From Treponema maltophilum ATCC 51939 (GTDB taxonomy: Bacteria > Spirochaetota > Spirochaetia > Treponematales > Treponemataceae), in NCBI RefSeq assembly GCF_000413055.1, contig NZ_KE332518.1:327490-391489 (forward strand): a stretch of 64,000 bases of DNA, in the 5' to 3' direction. Positions 16,995 through 26,374 of this stretch are shown here, piece by piece; position 1 is the first letter of the stretch, and each line of letters opens with the position of its first letter. A program made the position numbers and the translations under genes. Under the pieces are notes generated by a model. It searched no databases and was not told the DNA's origin. It worked only from the letters and a program-made list of their open reading frames with translations.

Positions 16995-18479
16995 CTATTC
17001 ATATAAAACTTTTATGCCGTCCAAAAGTCCCCTGTAGTCGGCGTAAGCTTTTTCGTATTCGCCTGCCGAGTTTCCCGGCACGGCCGACTTTGTCTTATCC
17101 GATTGAATGTGTTCGCTGCACAGTTCTTTTATCCGTTCCGCACCTCCGCCTTCAAGGCACCACAGCGCCTGTACGGCCGCTCCCAATGCGGCAGCTTCTT
17201 CCGATGCGGGAACTGTAATCGGCACATTCATAATATCCGCGGCAATTTGCCTCCATAGCGGGCTTTTCGAGCCTCCTCCGATAAGCCGTATTTTTTTCGG
17301 TTCAAAGCCCAGTTTTTTAAAGGTGTCCAAGCCGCCTTTAAGGGCAAACACCGCGCTTTCCATTGCCGCACGGCAGATGTTTTCCCTGCTTGTATTTGTC
17401 ATTGTAAGGCCGTTAATGCTTGCCCTGCCGTTCGGCAAATTCGGCGTCCGCTCTCCGTTAAAGAACGGCAGTATCCGCACTCCCTGACAACCCGGTTGTG
17501 CCTTTGATGCAAGGGAATCGAATTCGCTTATCGATAAACCGAACAGAGAGCGGATTTGTTCGGTTGCAACCGTACAGTTCATTGTGCACAAAAGAGGAAG
17601 CCAGCCGCCTGTAGACGAGCAAAAACCCGACAAACCGTGCAGCGGGTCGGCAATGGATTTGTCCGAATACGCGTACAGCGTTCCCGAGGTTCCCATACTC
17701 ATCGTTAAAAAGCCGTCGCTGACAGTACCCGTGCCGATCGCCCCCATCATATTGTCGCCTCCGCCCGATGATACGGGAATCCCTTCAGGAATTCCGAGCA
17801 ATTCGGCGGCTTTTTTACTTACCGTTCCCGCTTTTTTATCCGAAGCGATAAGGGGTGCAAGCAAATCGTATAAATTTTTATCTATAAGCGAGCACAGTTT
17901 ACTTGACCATGCGCGTTTTGCAGGATTAAAAAGGGCTGTTCCCGATGCATCTCCCGCTTCCGCAACGTAGTTTCCGGTTAATATGTAATTGATGTAATCG
18001 TGGGGGAGCATAATATAGCGCAGTTTTTTCCACTGTTCGGGGTAATGCCTTTTAAACCACAGTATCTTCGGCGCGGTAAAACCCGGCAGCATAAGGTTGC
18101 CGGCTTCTTGCAGCACCGCATCTGCCCCGCCGGCTTTTTCGGTTAAAAGGCGGCATTCTTCGGCGGTAGAAGTGTCGTTCCACAGTTTTACGTTGTAAAG
18201 CGCTTGTCCGTCTTTATCAAGGGGAACAAAACCGTGCTGTTGTCCCGACACACCGACGGCTTGTACGCGCTTGCGCAATTCACACGGAAGCTTTTCAAAG
18301 GCGTTTTTTAATGCTTCATCGTACCATTGTGTTTTTTGTTCCCGCGTTCCGTCATCTTCGGAAATCAGGTCCAAAGCACAGGATGCTTGTGCGGCGATAT
18401 GTTTTTGATCGCAGTCATATAAAACCGCTTTTAGGCTTTGCGTCCCCAAATCAATACCGGCAACTATGCAGTCTTTCAT
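16995..18479 (-). CDS. xylB: Xylulokinase
   Basis: 494 aa FGGY-family sugar kinase phosphorylating D-xylulose to xylulose-5-phosphate. Seen: GIDLGTQSLKAVLYD at the N-terminus (phosphate loop), GVSGQQHGFVPLD near residue 77, a PHDY segment, and a C-terminal IRLIGGGSKSPLWRQIAAD ATP-binding block. AAGGGA ribosome site. It follows the permease gene by 26 bases, within one transcript. Confidence 0.93.
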   Translation of the reverse strand: MKDCIVAGIDLGTQSLKAVLYDCDQKHIAAQASCALDLISEDDGTREQKTQWYDEALKNAFEKLPCELRKRVQAVGVSGQQHGFVPLDKDGQALYNVKLWNDTSTAEECRLLTEKAGGADAVLQEAGNLMLPGFTAPKILWFKRHYPEQWKKLRYIMLPHDYINYILTGNYVAEAGDASGTALFNPAKRAWSSKLCSLIDKNLYDLLAPLIASDKKAGTVSKKAAELLGIPEGIPVSSGGGDNMMGAIGTGTVSDGFLTMSMGTSGTLYAYSDKSIADPLHGLSGFCSSTGGWLPLLCTMNCTVATEQIRSLFGLSISEFDSLASKAQPGCQGVRILPFFNGERTPNLPNGRASINGLTMTNTSRENICRAAMESAVFALKGGLDTFKKLGFEPKKIRLIGGGSKSPLWRQIAADIMNVPITVPASEEAAALGAAVQALWCLEGGGAERIKELCSEHIQSDKTKSAVPGNSAGEYEKAYADYRGLLDGIKVLYE

Positions 18480-18505
18480 TGTTTCCCTTGTGTCCGATTT
18501 ATAAA

Positions 18506-19690
18506 TTAAACCGATCCTTTTTCTCTGCGTTTAGACAGTACGTCAAATGCAACAGCCGCTAAGAGAACAAGCCCTTTTACGACTTTTTGCCAGTTTGAAT
18601 CTATCCCTAAAATAGACATACCGTTATTTAATACTCCCATAAAAATAGCTCCGACAACTGCTCCGCCGACGGTTCCCGTTCCACCGTATGCGGAAGCGCC
18701 GCCGATAAAACACGAACCGATAGCATCCAGTTCATAGTTTATGCCGGCTGTGGGAGCTGCCGAATTAAATCGACCGACACAAACTAAAGCGGCGAGAGCT
18801 GAAAGAAAACCCATGTTTACATATACGAAGAATAAAGCTTTGTTCGTATCGATGCCGGACAGTTTTGCCGCACGTTCATTACCACCCATTGCATACAAAT
18901 ATCTGCCGGGTACCGTATTTTGCGTAATATACGTATAAACTAGAACAACAAAAGTTAAAAGAATTAAAATAACCGGAATCCCCTTATGCCGGCCGAGCAA
19001 TGTTGCTAAAAATATTACCATTGAGGAGATAAGAATGATGCGTATAAGGAAGATTCCGATGTTTTCAACGGAATATGCTTTTCGTCTTTTTTGTATACGT
19101 TGTATAATTTCTTTTATAGTAAAAATGAGACAACATAAAATTGCCGTTCCGACTGTCACGTTGAATATCAGTGTCTTGTCTTTTATCCCCGGAATAAATC
19201 CCGTAAAATATCGTAGATAACTTTCCGGAAAAGGAGATAGAGTTAAGCCATTAAGAATGATTAACGCTACTCCTCTCCATAAAAGCATTCCCGCCAATGT
19301 TACAATAAACGCAGGTATGCGTATGTAGGCGATCCAAAATCCGTGCCAAGCACCGATTGCAATACCGGTGAATAAACATAATATCATGACTATATAAATA
19401 TTCCAGTGTAGGATAATAATCAAATAAGCCGCTAAAGCACCGACAAGGGCGACAATAGATCCGACAGATAAGTCTATGTTTCCACCGCTTAAAATACAAA
19501 GAAGCATTCCTGTTGCCAGGATGACAACATAAGAGTTTTGGCTGATAATATTCGAAATATTTGTCGGAGCAAATAAAGAGCCGCTGCCTACTGCGCTGAT
19601 AAGCAGATGAAATAAAATCATCAGGGCGATAAGTGCTATAAACATAGTATTCTTTTTGAGCATAGTTTTAATAGCGAAGGTATTAAACAT
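18506..19690 (-). CDS. gguB: Sugar ABC transporter permease, GguB/MmsB (XylH-like)
   Basis: 394 aa, very hydrophobic, about ten membrane segments. It has the family signature GGNIDLSVGSIVALVGA near residue 70 and a GGASAYGGTGTVGGAVVGA stretch near 330. It forms the membrane channel of the CUT2-type importer. The ATG overlaps the ATPase stop by 8 bases, with a GGAG site inside the ATPase gene. Base composition is lower in GC than in xylA and xylB. Confidence 0.9.
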   Translation of the reverse strand: MFNTFAIKTMLKKNTMFIALIALMILFHLLISAVGSGSLFAPTNISNIISQNSYVVILATGMLLCILSGGNIDLSVGSIVALVGALAAYLIIILHWNIYIVMILCLFTGIAIGAWHGFWIAYIRIPAFIVTLAGMLLWRGVALIILNGLTLSPFPESYLRYFTGFIPGIKDKTLIFNVTVGTAILCCLIFTIKEIIQRIQKRRKAYSVENIGIFLIRIILISSMVIFLATLLGRHKGIPVILILLTFVVLVYTYITQNTVPGRYLYAMGGNERAAKLSGIDTNKALFFVYVNMGFLSALAALVCVGRFNSAAPTAGINYELDAIGSCFIGGASAYGGTGTVGGAVVGAIFMGVLNNGMSILGIDSNWQKVVKGLVLLAAVAFDVLSKRREKGSV

Positions 19691-21230
19691 AATTTGTATT
19701 CTCCTTTTCCGTTTGAACGATGCAAGCCATTATCGCTTCCTGTGAAGCTTTTGCTCGCGGAATTTCTCCCACGATTTTTCCTTCATTCATTACGTAGATT
19801 CTGTCACACATTCCTAAAATTTCCGGTAATTCCGAAGAAATCATAAGGATGGATTTCCCTTCTGCAACAAGTTGATTTATTATGCAATAAATTTCATACT
19901 TTGCACCTACGTCTATACCGCGGGTCGGCTCGTCCAATATGAGTATGTCAGGTTCGGCAAATATCCATTTTCCGAGTAAAACCTTTTGTTGATTTCCTCC
20001 TGATAAATTGATTGTGAACTGATCTATGCTTGTACATTTTGTTTTAAGTTTTTTTACGCATTCCCGGGCGGCGGCGTGCTCTTCGTCGGCTTGTATAATA
20101 TTGTGGCGGCATACCTTATGTAGGTTTGCCAAAGTTGTGTTCTTATAAATATTCGTGTGTAAAATAAGCCCGTTTCCTTTTCGATCTTCGGTTACATAGG
20201 CTATCCCATGCTTTATAGCATCTTTTACCGTTTTGAGATAAATTTCCTTTCCATTCAAAAAAATATGTCCACGAATATTTGCACCATATGAACGTCCGAA
20301 CAAGCTCATGGCAAACTCCGTTCGTCCTGCCCCCATCAAGCCGCTTATGCCGACAACTTCACCTTTGCGTAAGTTAATGTTTATGTTTTCACAAACATTC
20401 CGTCCCGCATAAAGGGGGTGCTCAACGTTCCAGTCTTTTACCTCGAAGAGAATATTACCTATGGGAGTTTGCCGCAGAGGAAATTGTTCCGATAGATTTC
20501 TGCCGACCATTGCATTGATTATTATTTCTTCACCGCAGTAATCTGTTCTTTTATCAAGAGTTGTTATCACGGAACCGTCTCTGATAACGGTTATTTTATC
20601 TGCGACAAAAGATACCTCATTTAATTTATGTGAGATAATAATTGAAGTTATGTTTTTCTTCTTGAGTTCAAGTAATAGATTCAATAATTTGCGTGAATCC
20701 GTTTCATTTAAAGATGCTGTAGGTTCATCAAGAATAAGCAAGACAATATTTTTTGACAATGCTTTGGCAATTTCGACTAATTGTTGTTTCCCGACTCCTA
20801 TGTCTTTAATTAACGTATGAGGAGATTCGTACAAACCTACGGTTTGCAACAAAGTATCGGCTTGTGCATATGTTTTATCCCAGTCTATCTTAAGAGAACA
20901 TCCCCTTTCGTTACCTAAAAAAATATTTTCAGCAATACTTAGGTAGGGTACAAGAGCCAATTCCTGATGGATAACGGCAATTCCTTTTTGTTCGCTGTCT
21001 TTTACCGAATGAAAGGTACAGAGTTCGGATTCATATATTATATCACCGGTATAGGTTCCGTAAGGGTAAATCCCGCTTAAAATATTTATTAACGTGGATT
21101 TCCCGGCGCCGTTTTCCCCTACGATAGCATGAATTTCTCCCCGTGTAATTTTTAAATTAACATCGTTAAGTGCCTTAATGCCGGAAAAAGTTTTTGTAAC
21201 GTTTCTTGCCTCAAGCAGTGTTTGATCCAA
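19683..21230 (-). CDS. gguA: Sugar ABC transporter ATPase, GguA/MmsA type (two ABC domains)
   Basis: 515 aa with two ATP-binding domains in tandem, as in CUT2 importers. Domain 1: GENGAGKST near residue 40, LILDEPTASL. Domain 2: a degenerate Walker A (GLMGAGRTE near 300) and signature LSGGNQQKV with LILDEPTRGID. That asymmetry is normal for the family. Start taken as TTG 21228-21230, which has a GGAGGG site four bases before it; the frame continues to an unsupported TTG upstream. Confidence 0.9.
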   Translation of the reverse strand: MDQTLLEARNVTKTFSGIKALNDVNLKITRGEIHAIVGENGAGKSTLINILSGIYPYGTYTGDIIYESELCTFHSVKDSEQKGIAVIHQELALVPYLSIAENIFLGNERGCSLKIDWDKTYAQADTLLQTVGLYESPHTLIKDIGVGKQQLVEIAKALSKNIVLLILDEPTASLNETDSRKLLNLLLELKKKNITSIIISHKLNEVSFVADKITVIRDGSVITTLDKRTDYCGEEIIINAMVGRNLSEQFPLRQTPIGNILFEVKDWNVEHPLYAGRNVCENININLRKGEVVGISGLMGAGRTEFAMSLFGRSYGANIRGHIFLNGKEIYLKTVKDAIKHGIAYVTEDRKGNGLILHTNIYKNTTLANLHKVCRHNIIQADEEHAAARECVKKLKTKCTSIDQFTINLSGGNQQKVLLGKWIFAEPDILILDEPTRGIDVGAKYEIYCIINQLVAEGKSILMISSELPEILGMCDRIYVMNEGKIVGEIPRAKASQEAIMACIVQTEKENTNYV

Positions 21231-21278
21231 AACACCCTCCGTTTGTTTTATACGGTTATAGCGCAATGTAGGAGCAGT

Positions 21279-21317
21279 GGGGATGTTTCAAAAGTTTGTT
21301 ACTTTTTCGCCATCCCC
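21279..21317. repeat. Hairpin between binding-protein and ATPase genes, possibly a REP-like element
   Basis: GGGGATG ... CATCCCC with an inner stem (AAAAGT/ACTTTT) and no T-run. Such hairpins downstream of binding-protein genes often protect the 5' part of an importer mRNA so that the binding protein is made in excess. Its first 15 bases match, with one change, the hairpin ahead of rpoB at 29993-30039. Confidence 0.55.
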
Positions 21318-21369
21318 GACGAGTTTAAAATTAAGTCGTTGTACAGCCCCATCCCTTCAAACAATCAAC

Positions 21370-22446
21370 TCAGTTTTTTAACTGTGCTTCGGTATAGTAG
21401 CCGCTTTCAATCAATAATTTTTTATAATTGTCGACGGTTGCAAAAACCGGCTCACACAGGTAAGAAGGAATAATTCCGGTACCGTTATTGTATGTTTTGG
21501 TATCATTAATTGGCGGTTGCGTTCCTTTTACCAATGCGTTAATCATCTCGACTGCTTTTGCTGCCAACGTCCTGGTATCTTTAAATACCGACATGCTTTG
21601 ATACCCCTTAATCATATTTTTCACGGAAGTGATATCGCAGTCCTGTCCTGTAAGCAGCGGGAAGTTTTCTTTCGTGTATCCGGCTGCAACTAATGCGTTT
21701 GTAATGCCTTGAGCAACTGAATCATTTGACGATAAAACCGCGTGCAGTTTTGTACCATTAGGACCGTAACCATATGCGCTAATTAAGTTTTCCATTCTTT
21801 TTTGCGCTTCTTCCGTTGACCAATTGGGTGTGGCAACTTGAGCTCTTTCTGTTTGTCCCGAACGTACAATTAGTTTTCCTTTTTTTATGTATGGGTTTAA
21901 TACATCCATCGCTCCGGGGAAAAAGAAATTTACATTGTTGTCATCAGGGGAACCTGTGAACAGTTCAATATATACGGGCTCTTTGATCGAATCCAATTTA
22001 AGTGCGTCGCGCAGATATGTTCCTTGAAATTGACCAACTTTATAATTGTCGAATGTTGCGTAATAACGTACGGCATCGCTGTTCATAATAAGCCGGTCAT
22101 ACGCTATAATCGGTATACCGTTTTCTTTTGCCGTTTTTAAGACTTCCGTCAGGGCAGAGCCGTCAATCGAAGCAATAACGATAACTTTACAATTTTTAGT
22201 CAGCATATTTTCAATTTGTGATGCCTGTACGGCAATATCGTTATTTGCATATTGTAAGTCAACTTTATATCCCGACTTTTCCAATAGCATTTTGATGTTG
22301 TCACCATCCTGACTCCACCTTTGAACCTCTTTTGTCGGCATAGAAACCCCTATTCTAATGCTTCCCGTTTCGTCTTTGCTTCCGTTTGCAAATAACATAC
22401 TTGCTGTCAGCAATACAGTAACGATAATACTCCAGGTACGCTTCAT
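21370..22446 (-). CDS. chvE: Sugar-binding protein of the ABC importer, ChvE-like
   Basis: 358 aa with a signal peptide (about residues 1-20, ending LFA-NGS; no lipobox cysteine, so probably periplasmic). The mature part has the ChvE/XylF pattern: IGVSMPTKEVQRW, NDIAVQASQIENMLTKNCKVIVIASIDG, IIAYDRLIMN, YYATFDNYKVGQ. ChvE proteins bind several aldoses such as xylose, arabinose, glucose and galactose. First gene of the importer-xylB-xylA transcript, with an AAGGAGG site and a promoter plus palindromic operator upstream. Confidence 0.92.
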   Translation of the reverse strand: MKRTWSIIVTVLLTASMLFANGSKDETGSIRIGVSMPTKEVQRWSQDGDNIKMLLEKSGYKVDLQYANNDIAVQASQIENMLTKNCKVIVIASIDGSALTEVLKTAKENGIPIIAYDRLIMNSDAVRYYATFDNYKVGQFQGTYLRDALKLDSIKEPVYIELFTGSPDDNNVNFFFPGAMDVLNPYIKKGKLIVRSGQTERAQVATPNWSTEEAQKRMENLISAYGYGPNGTKLHAVLSSNDSVAQGITNALVAAGYTKENFPLLTGQDCDITSVKNMIKGYQSMSVFKDTRTLAAKAVEMINALVKGTQPPINDTKTYNNGTGIIPSYLCEPVFATVDNYKKLLIESGYYTEAQLKN

Positions 22447-22471
22447 TATAAGCCTCCTTTACAGCGTTTAT

Positions 22472-22487
22472 CCGTGCTCGAGCACGG
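22472..22487. promoter_or_regulatory. Operator palindrome of the importer-xylBA transcript
   Basis: CCGTGCTCGAGCACGG, a perfect 16-bp palindrome with a central CG. It lies 8 bases downstream of the -10, over the expected transcription start, where a bound repressor would block initiation. An identical copy sits in the same position at 26077-26092. Confidence 0.8.
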
Positions 22488-22495
22488 TTTTAATT

Positions 22496-22524
22496 ATTAT
22501 ATAATCGTTTTAGCCTGCTGTCAA
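22496..22524 (-). promoter_or_regulatory. Consensus promoter of the importer-xylBA transcript
   Basis: Minus strand: TTGACA (22519-22524), 17-base spacer, TATAAT (22496-22501). This is a full consensus promoter, as expected for one that is held down by a repressor. Confidence 0.85.
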
Positions 22525-22559
22525 GAAAAAAGTCGAGGAATTTTAGTGCTCGTTTTTAT

Positions 22560-23747
22560 TCAGTCTAATAAAGGCATAAACTTGACATTGATCCGTTCGT
22601 ACAAGTCTAAAGGCAATCCGCTTTTTTCCCAACAACTGGCAAAATAAACTTTTTGCTCGAATTTCGTTTCATTAAGTAAATTTAAGAATAATCGATCGGG
22701 TTCATATAATTTTCCGTCAGGGCCTTCGCAACAAAAAGAAAATGCCGATATATATGCTTCCCTCAATAAACTCCAATCCAATCCCCGTTCCTCGGCGGCA
22801 AGAATGCCTCCAAAGAACCGATCGTCAAAACGTAATTTCCGTGCCAAGTCCTTCCCGACTCTGAATACGGTATCACCAAGAGAGTAGTTACAAAACCGGA
22901 ACAATAAGTCATCAATATAAGTTTTTAAGGAACTCCGATCAAATACTTTCGGATACATTGAAACTAGAATATCCATCGCTTGTATCATCGTTAGGCGCAC
23001 TTGTTCTTTAATTGAAGAATCGGCCAATACCTGAGCGATTAATCGCGTGTTTTTGTTTTTCCGAAATCCTAAATAAGCAGTACAAGCATGTCCCATGTTA
23101 TGAACGAACAGTTTTCTGTCTACATATGCGCAGATAGGACTGACGGGGTGTAACTGCTTAACCGAGGGAATCCGATTGATAAAACCGTCACGATCAACGA
23201 TAAGCTCATCATACGGTTCCGCACGGAGTGCCGACAAAGATGCGGAATCCTGAATCGGAACCATCTTCCCGATACTTGTTTCTACAAGACCGATATACGA
23301 ATCAAACGGAAAATTCGGAGCAAAAAGCGGTTTTAGAAGATCCGTTACAAACTGTTTGCCGTGATGGATATTTTCAGCAAGAATGATGTCCAAAGGGGCA
23401 TCAGGTCGAACCGCAAATCGATCCGAGATCGCCTTTGCAAGAGGTTCGGCAATATGAGGCCAGACATTCTTACCTACAGATACTCCCAATATATCCGCAT
23501 CGGTAATTGCGACAGACACGGCAAGAGAATCGTTCGCATTAATTGCAGAAACCCCTCTTACATCAATTTCTTTTGTTTCTCCATAAAATACGGTCTCAAC
23601 CGTATAGCTGCCGTTATTTTGAAGATACTTAATTAATGTTTGATCTATATCTATGAATATTACCCTATAGCCATTTGCTGCAAAAACTTGACCTATGAAC
23701 GATCGACCGATATTTCCCCCTCCCCATTGTACAAACTGACCGTTCAT
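22560..23747 (-). CDS. Mannitol-1-phosphate 5-dehydrogenase-like enzyme
   Basis: 395 aa, long-chain mannitol dehydrogenase family. N-terminal dinucleotide fold (FVQWGGGNIGRSFIG) and the catalytic KLFVHNMGHA motif near residue 215 (Lys, Asn, His). It oxidises a polyol or polyol phosphate at C5 with NAD. Its ATG overlaps the kinase stop (ATGA), so the two act together, perhaps on a polyol taken up by the importer or made by the oxidoreductase. The substrate is not known; no PTS genes are near. Confidence 0.82.
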   Translation of the reverse strand: MNGQFVQWGGGNIGRSFIGQVFAANGYRVIFIDIDQTLIKYLQNNGSYTVETVFYGETKEIDVRGVSAINANDSLAVSVAITDADILGVSVGKNVWPHIAEPLAKAISDRFAVRPDAPLDIILAENIHHGKQFVTDLLKPLFAPNFPFDSYIGLVETSIGKMVPIQDSASLSALRAEPYDELIVDRDGFINRIPSVKQLHPVSPICAYVDRKLFVHNMGHACTAYLGFRKNKNTRLIAQVLADSSIKEQVRLTMIQAMDILVSMYPKVFDRSSLKTYIDDLLFRFCNYSLGDTVFRVGKDLARKLRFDDRFFGGILAAEERGLDWSLLREAYISAFSFCCEGPDGKLYEPDRLFLNLLNETKFEQKVYFASCWEKSGLPLDLYERINVKFMPLLD

Positions 23748-24940
23748 GGCAGGATCTCTTGTTCATGGTAGTATGATTTTACAATCGGCTCTAGGAGCCG
23801 AAGTTTTTCGCCCGGGAAATTTTCATAAAACATTCCTCCGTAATACGTAAGAGTGAGTCCGCCCGAAGATGCTCCCCATGCACAAATATCTTTCATCGAA
23901 ATCGGCTTAGCTATCATTCCGGTTTCATGGTTCCGGCATTTTGCTATCGCGACTAAGACTCCTCCCAAAAAATTATCACCGCATCCGGTTGTATCTTTAC
24001 GCAAACTGGGGTTCGCCTCAATGATTCGATCAATATATTTGCTGACAGGGAACTGTGAAACAGGCAGCGCTTCAATTTGTTTGCCTGAAGACCATACAAT
24101 CATCGGCAATGAACCGCGGGTAATAATAAATGCTCCTACCCCAAAGTCTATTAGTTTTTTGACGGCAGTATCGATTTTTTCCGTTCCGGTCAGACGTAAT
24201 GCCTCTTTTTCATCTGCAACGAGTAAGTCAATGTATGAATATGAAGGTTTGCTCCCCAGCGGCCATTTGCCGTTCGGGTTCTTCTTTTCATTACGAAAGT
24301 CAAATACGGTACCCACCACGGTAAACGTTCCTTTCTCCTTCGCTTTATGCAATACGGCAAATAAATCGTCATGAAGTCGGGGTACCAGCGCCGTTCCGCC
24401 TAAAAGCAAAATATCACAGTTAAAAAAATCGTCAGGAAGATCTTTTGCCGCGAAATCCCAAGCGGCTCCGATTGTATTGACAAATAATCGTTCTCCTTTC
24501 CCTTCTTTTCGGGAAGGATCATCGAACACCTCTGTTGTAGGAGTTAAGCGATTCTCAACAGGTTTAAAAGAATAGTGTAATGGTGTAGTCGAAAGAGCCT
24601 TCCGTATTAATGTTGCTCGTTCATCATCACCGATTGCTCCGTAAAATGAAACTTCCGCATTTTCTGAAGCAAGTACTTGAGCTGCATGAATTAAAGCTAC
24701 GACAGCAGGTCCGCCGATGTTTTCTTTATCGGCCGCTCTTCCCGCCGATAGAGTTTTAATAATATCAAAATGCGTTTTCCCGGTATAAGATTCAAGGTCT
24801 TCACTGAAAACAAGCCCCCCCTCGATTAATCCCCCATCCCCTCTGTTTTTACTCCAAAAAGGAGCAAATCTTTCATCATCATACCTGCAATTCAAGTAAA
24901 TTGAATCAACCAGACAACATCCCGCACCGTGAATCTTCAT
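23744..24940 (-). CDS. PfkB-family carbohydrate kinase
   Basis: 398 aa ribokinase-like kinase. Seen: N-terminal GAGCCLVDSIY, a middle ENIGGPAVVALIHAA glycine-rich region that closes on the sugar, and the ATP/anion-hole motif DTTGCGDNFLGG near residue 315 with the catalytic Asp. It is longer than most members by some 60 residues, partly an insertion near residues 25-50. AGGAGG site. Phosphoryl acceptor unknown; neighbours suggest a polyol or keto-sugar. Confidence 0.85.
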   Translation of the reverse strand: MKIHGAGCCLVDSIYLNCRYDDERFAPFWSKNRGDGGLIEGGLVFSEDLESYTGKTHFDIIKTLSAGRAADKENIGGPAVVALIHAAQVLASENAEVSFYGAIGDDERATLIRKALSTTPLHYSFKPVENRLTPTTEVFDDPSRKEGKGERLFVNTIGAAWDFAAKDLPDDFFNCDILLLGGTALVPRLHDDLFAVLHKAKEKGTFTVVGTVFDFRNEKKNPNGKWPLGSKPSYSYIDLLVADEKEALRLTGTEKIDTAVKKLIDFGVGAFIITRGSLPMIVWSSGKQIEALPVSQFPVSKYIDRIIEANPSLRKDTTGCGDNFLGGVLVAIAKCRNHETGMIAKPISMKDICAWGASSGGLTLTYYGGMFYENFPGEKLRLLEPIVKSYYHEQEILP

Positions 24941-24950
24941 ACGATTCCTC

Positions 24951-26030
24951 CTAATCAGTGAAAGAAGATATTTTCTGGAGAGTTCCTCCTTCCCGTGCGG
25001 AACGGTGCGAGGCTACAATCATTTCCATATTATGAAGTGCTTCTTTGCCGTCTTGCGGCTTCTTTTCGGCAATTGAACGGGCGTGTTCGGAAATCTGTTC
25101 CATGTAAATATCGTTGATATGCTCCGGAACATGGTGTTGTTCAACTCCGTCAACCTGAGAAATAAGTTCCACTCGAGCAGGTTCATCCTTATACCCAGAC
25201 AATTGAAAAAGAGTCGCATTTCCGTATAAGGCACCTCTTGTTCCCCATACAGTGTATCCGTGCGAGCGGAATAGGGTATTTTCGGGACCTCGATATTCAT
25301 CAAAGGCTACATGTACCGTACCGGAACGCCCACTCTCCGTAGTAAACCTTATAATTGCACCGTCCTCGACAGCGATAGGCATATGCTTGGGAAGATAGAC
25401 GCATTGCAGGCTCTGTATTATCTCGCCTGTAAGGAACTCGGCCATATACAAGCAATGGCTTCCTACATCTCCGATTGGCCCTCCGAGTTCTTCGGGATCG
25501 GCACAGCGCCACGAGCGAATTTCCGAGTCGGAAAATCCGCTCGGATACTCCATATGCAAAGCTAAATTCCGCCAATCTCCTATGAATCCGTTTCGGATCA
25601 TATCTCGCGCCAATATATTAAAACAATTCTTCGTCATCATGTGATTTATTCCCAAACTTAGGCCGCGTAAACGTGCTTCTTCTACCAGTTTGACCACTTC
25701 TTCAAGATTTGTCCCGGCAGGTTTTTCCAAAAATACATGCTTACCGGATTTAAATGCCTGTTGAGCGAATTCTGCATGGGTTTTATTGTTTGTTGAAACA
25801 ACAACCGCGTCGATCGAAGGATCGTTTATAAAATCCGAAAAATTGTTCTTCCATATTAAGCCCAATTGCTCTACGGCCGCTCTCTTAGCAGGATTTCTAT
25901 TATATACCGTCACAAGACTGGCATAAGGATTCCCTGAAAACCGCGAAGTATCTAATCCAAATCCTTCTTTAGCTATTCTGGTTTCGGCAATCTGGCCAAA
26001 ACCTATGATTCCGTATTTGACTTTCTTCAT
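24951..26030 (-). CDS. Gfo/Idh/MocA-family oxidoreductase
   Basis: 359 aa NAD(P)-dependent sugar or inositol dehydrogenase-like protein. Rossmann start KYGIIGFGQIAE, then AVVVSTNNKTHAE and the catalytic-lysine motif EKPAGTNLEE near residue 97, with a C-terminal beta-sheet domain. The frame runs upstream through the operator, but ATG 26030 follows a GGAG site. First gene of the second sugar transcript, ahead of the kinase and dehydrogenase. Confidence 0.86.
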   Translation of the reverse strand: MKKVKYGIIGFGQIAETRIAKEGFGLDTSRFSGNPYASLVTVYNRNPAKRAAVEQLGLIWKNNFSDFINDPSIDAVVVSTNNKTHAEFAQQAFKSGKHVFLEKPAGTNLEEVVKLVEEARLRGLSLGINHMMTKNCFNILARDMIRNGFIGDWRNLALHMEYPSGFSDSEIRSWRCADPEELGGPIGDVGSHCLYMAEFLTGEIIQSLQCVYLPKHMPIAVEDGAIIRFTTESGRSGTVHVAFDEYRGPENTLFRSHGYTVWGTRGALYGNATLFQLSGYKDEPARVELISQVDGVEQHHVPEHINDIYMEQISEHARSIAEKKPQDGKEALHNMEMIVASHRSAREGGTLQKISSFTD

Positions 26031-26076
26031 AGCACGTTCTCCTCTCTTTACGCGGAGGTATTGCACCTGTTTTGTT

Positions 26077-26092
26077 CCGTGCTCGAGCACGG
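26077..26092. promoter_or_regulatory. Operator palindrome of the oxidoreductase-kinase-dehydrogenase transcript
   Basis: CCGTGCTCGAGCACGG, identical to the copy at 22472-22487 and again 9 bases downstream of a consensus -10. It places both transcripts under one repressor. Confidence 0.8.
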
Positions 26093-26101
26093 TTTTGTTG
26101 T

Positions 26102-26130
26102 ATTATAAGCCTGACGGGACGAATTGTCAA
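26102..26130 (-). promoter_or_regulatory. Consensus promoter of the oxidoreductase transcript
   Basis: Minus strand: TTGACA (26125-26130), 17-base spacer, TATAAT (26102-26107). Same architecture as the importer promoter. Confidence 0.85.
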
Positions 26131-26162
26131 CGTTTAAATTTTAAAAATTCCCCGTTTTATTA

Positions 26163-26191
26163 TTGACAAAAGGTTCCGACTTCTATATAGT
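26163..26191 (+). promoter_or_regulatory. Promoter of the tRNA-rpmG-secE-nusG transcript
   Basis: TTGACA (26163-26168), 17-base spacer, TATAGT (26186-26191). A leader of about 75 bases precedes tRNA-Thr. Confidence 0.75.
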
Positions 26192-26267
26192 TATAGGACA
26201 TCTCGTTTCGACCCGGCGGTTCGGGCGGGATAGGCTGTGCCCGATCGGCGCTGCCGAATTAGTGCAG

Positions 26268-26340
26268 GCCTCTGTAGCTCAGTCGGCAGAGCGCAACCAT
26301 GGTAAGGTTGAGGTCAGCGGTTCGATCCCGCTCGGAGGCT
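26268..26340 (+). tRNA. tRNA-Thr (GGT)
   Basis: 73 nt cloverleaf: acceptor GCCTCTG/CGGAGGC (one G-T pair), D arm, anticodon stem CAACC/GGTTG with loop ATGGTAA giving anticodon GGT, and T arm AGCGG-TTCGATC-CCGCT. CCA is not encoded. Confidence 0.95.
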
Positions 26341-26374
26341 GATTCCTCGGGGAGTCGTGTAAGGAGAATGTCAA

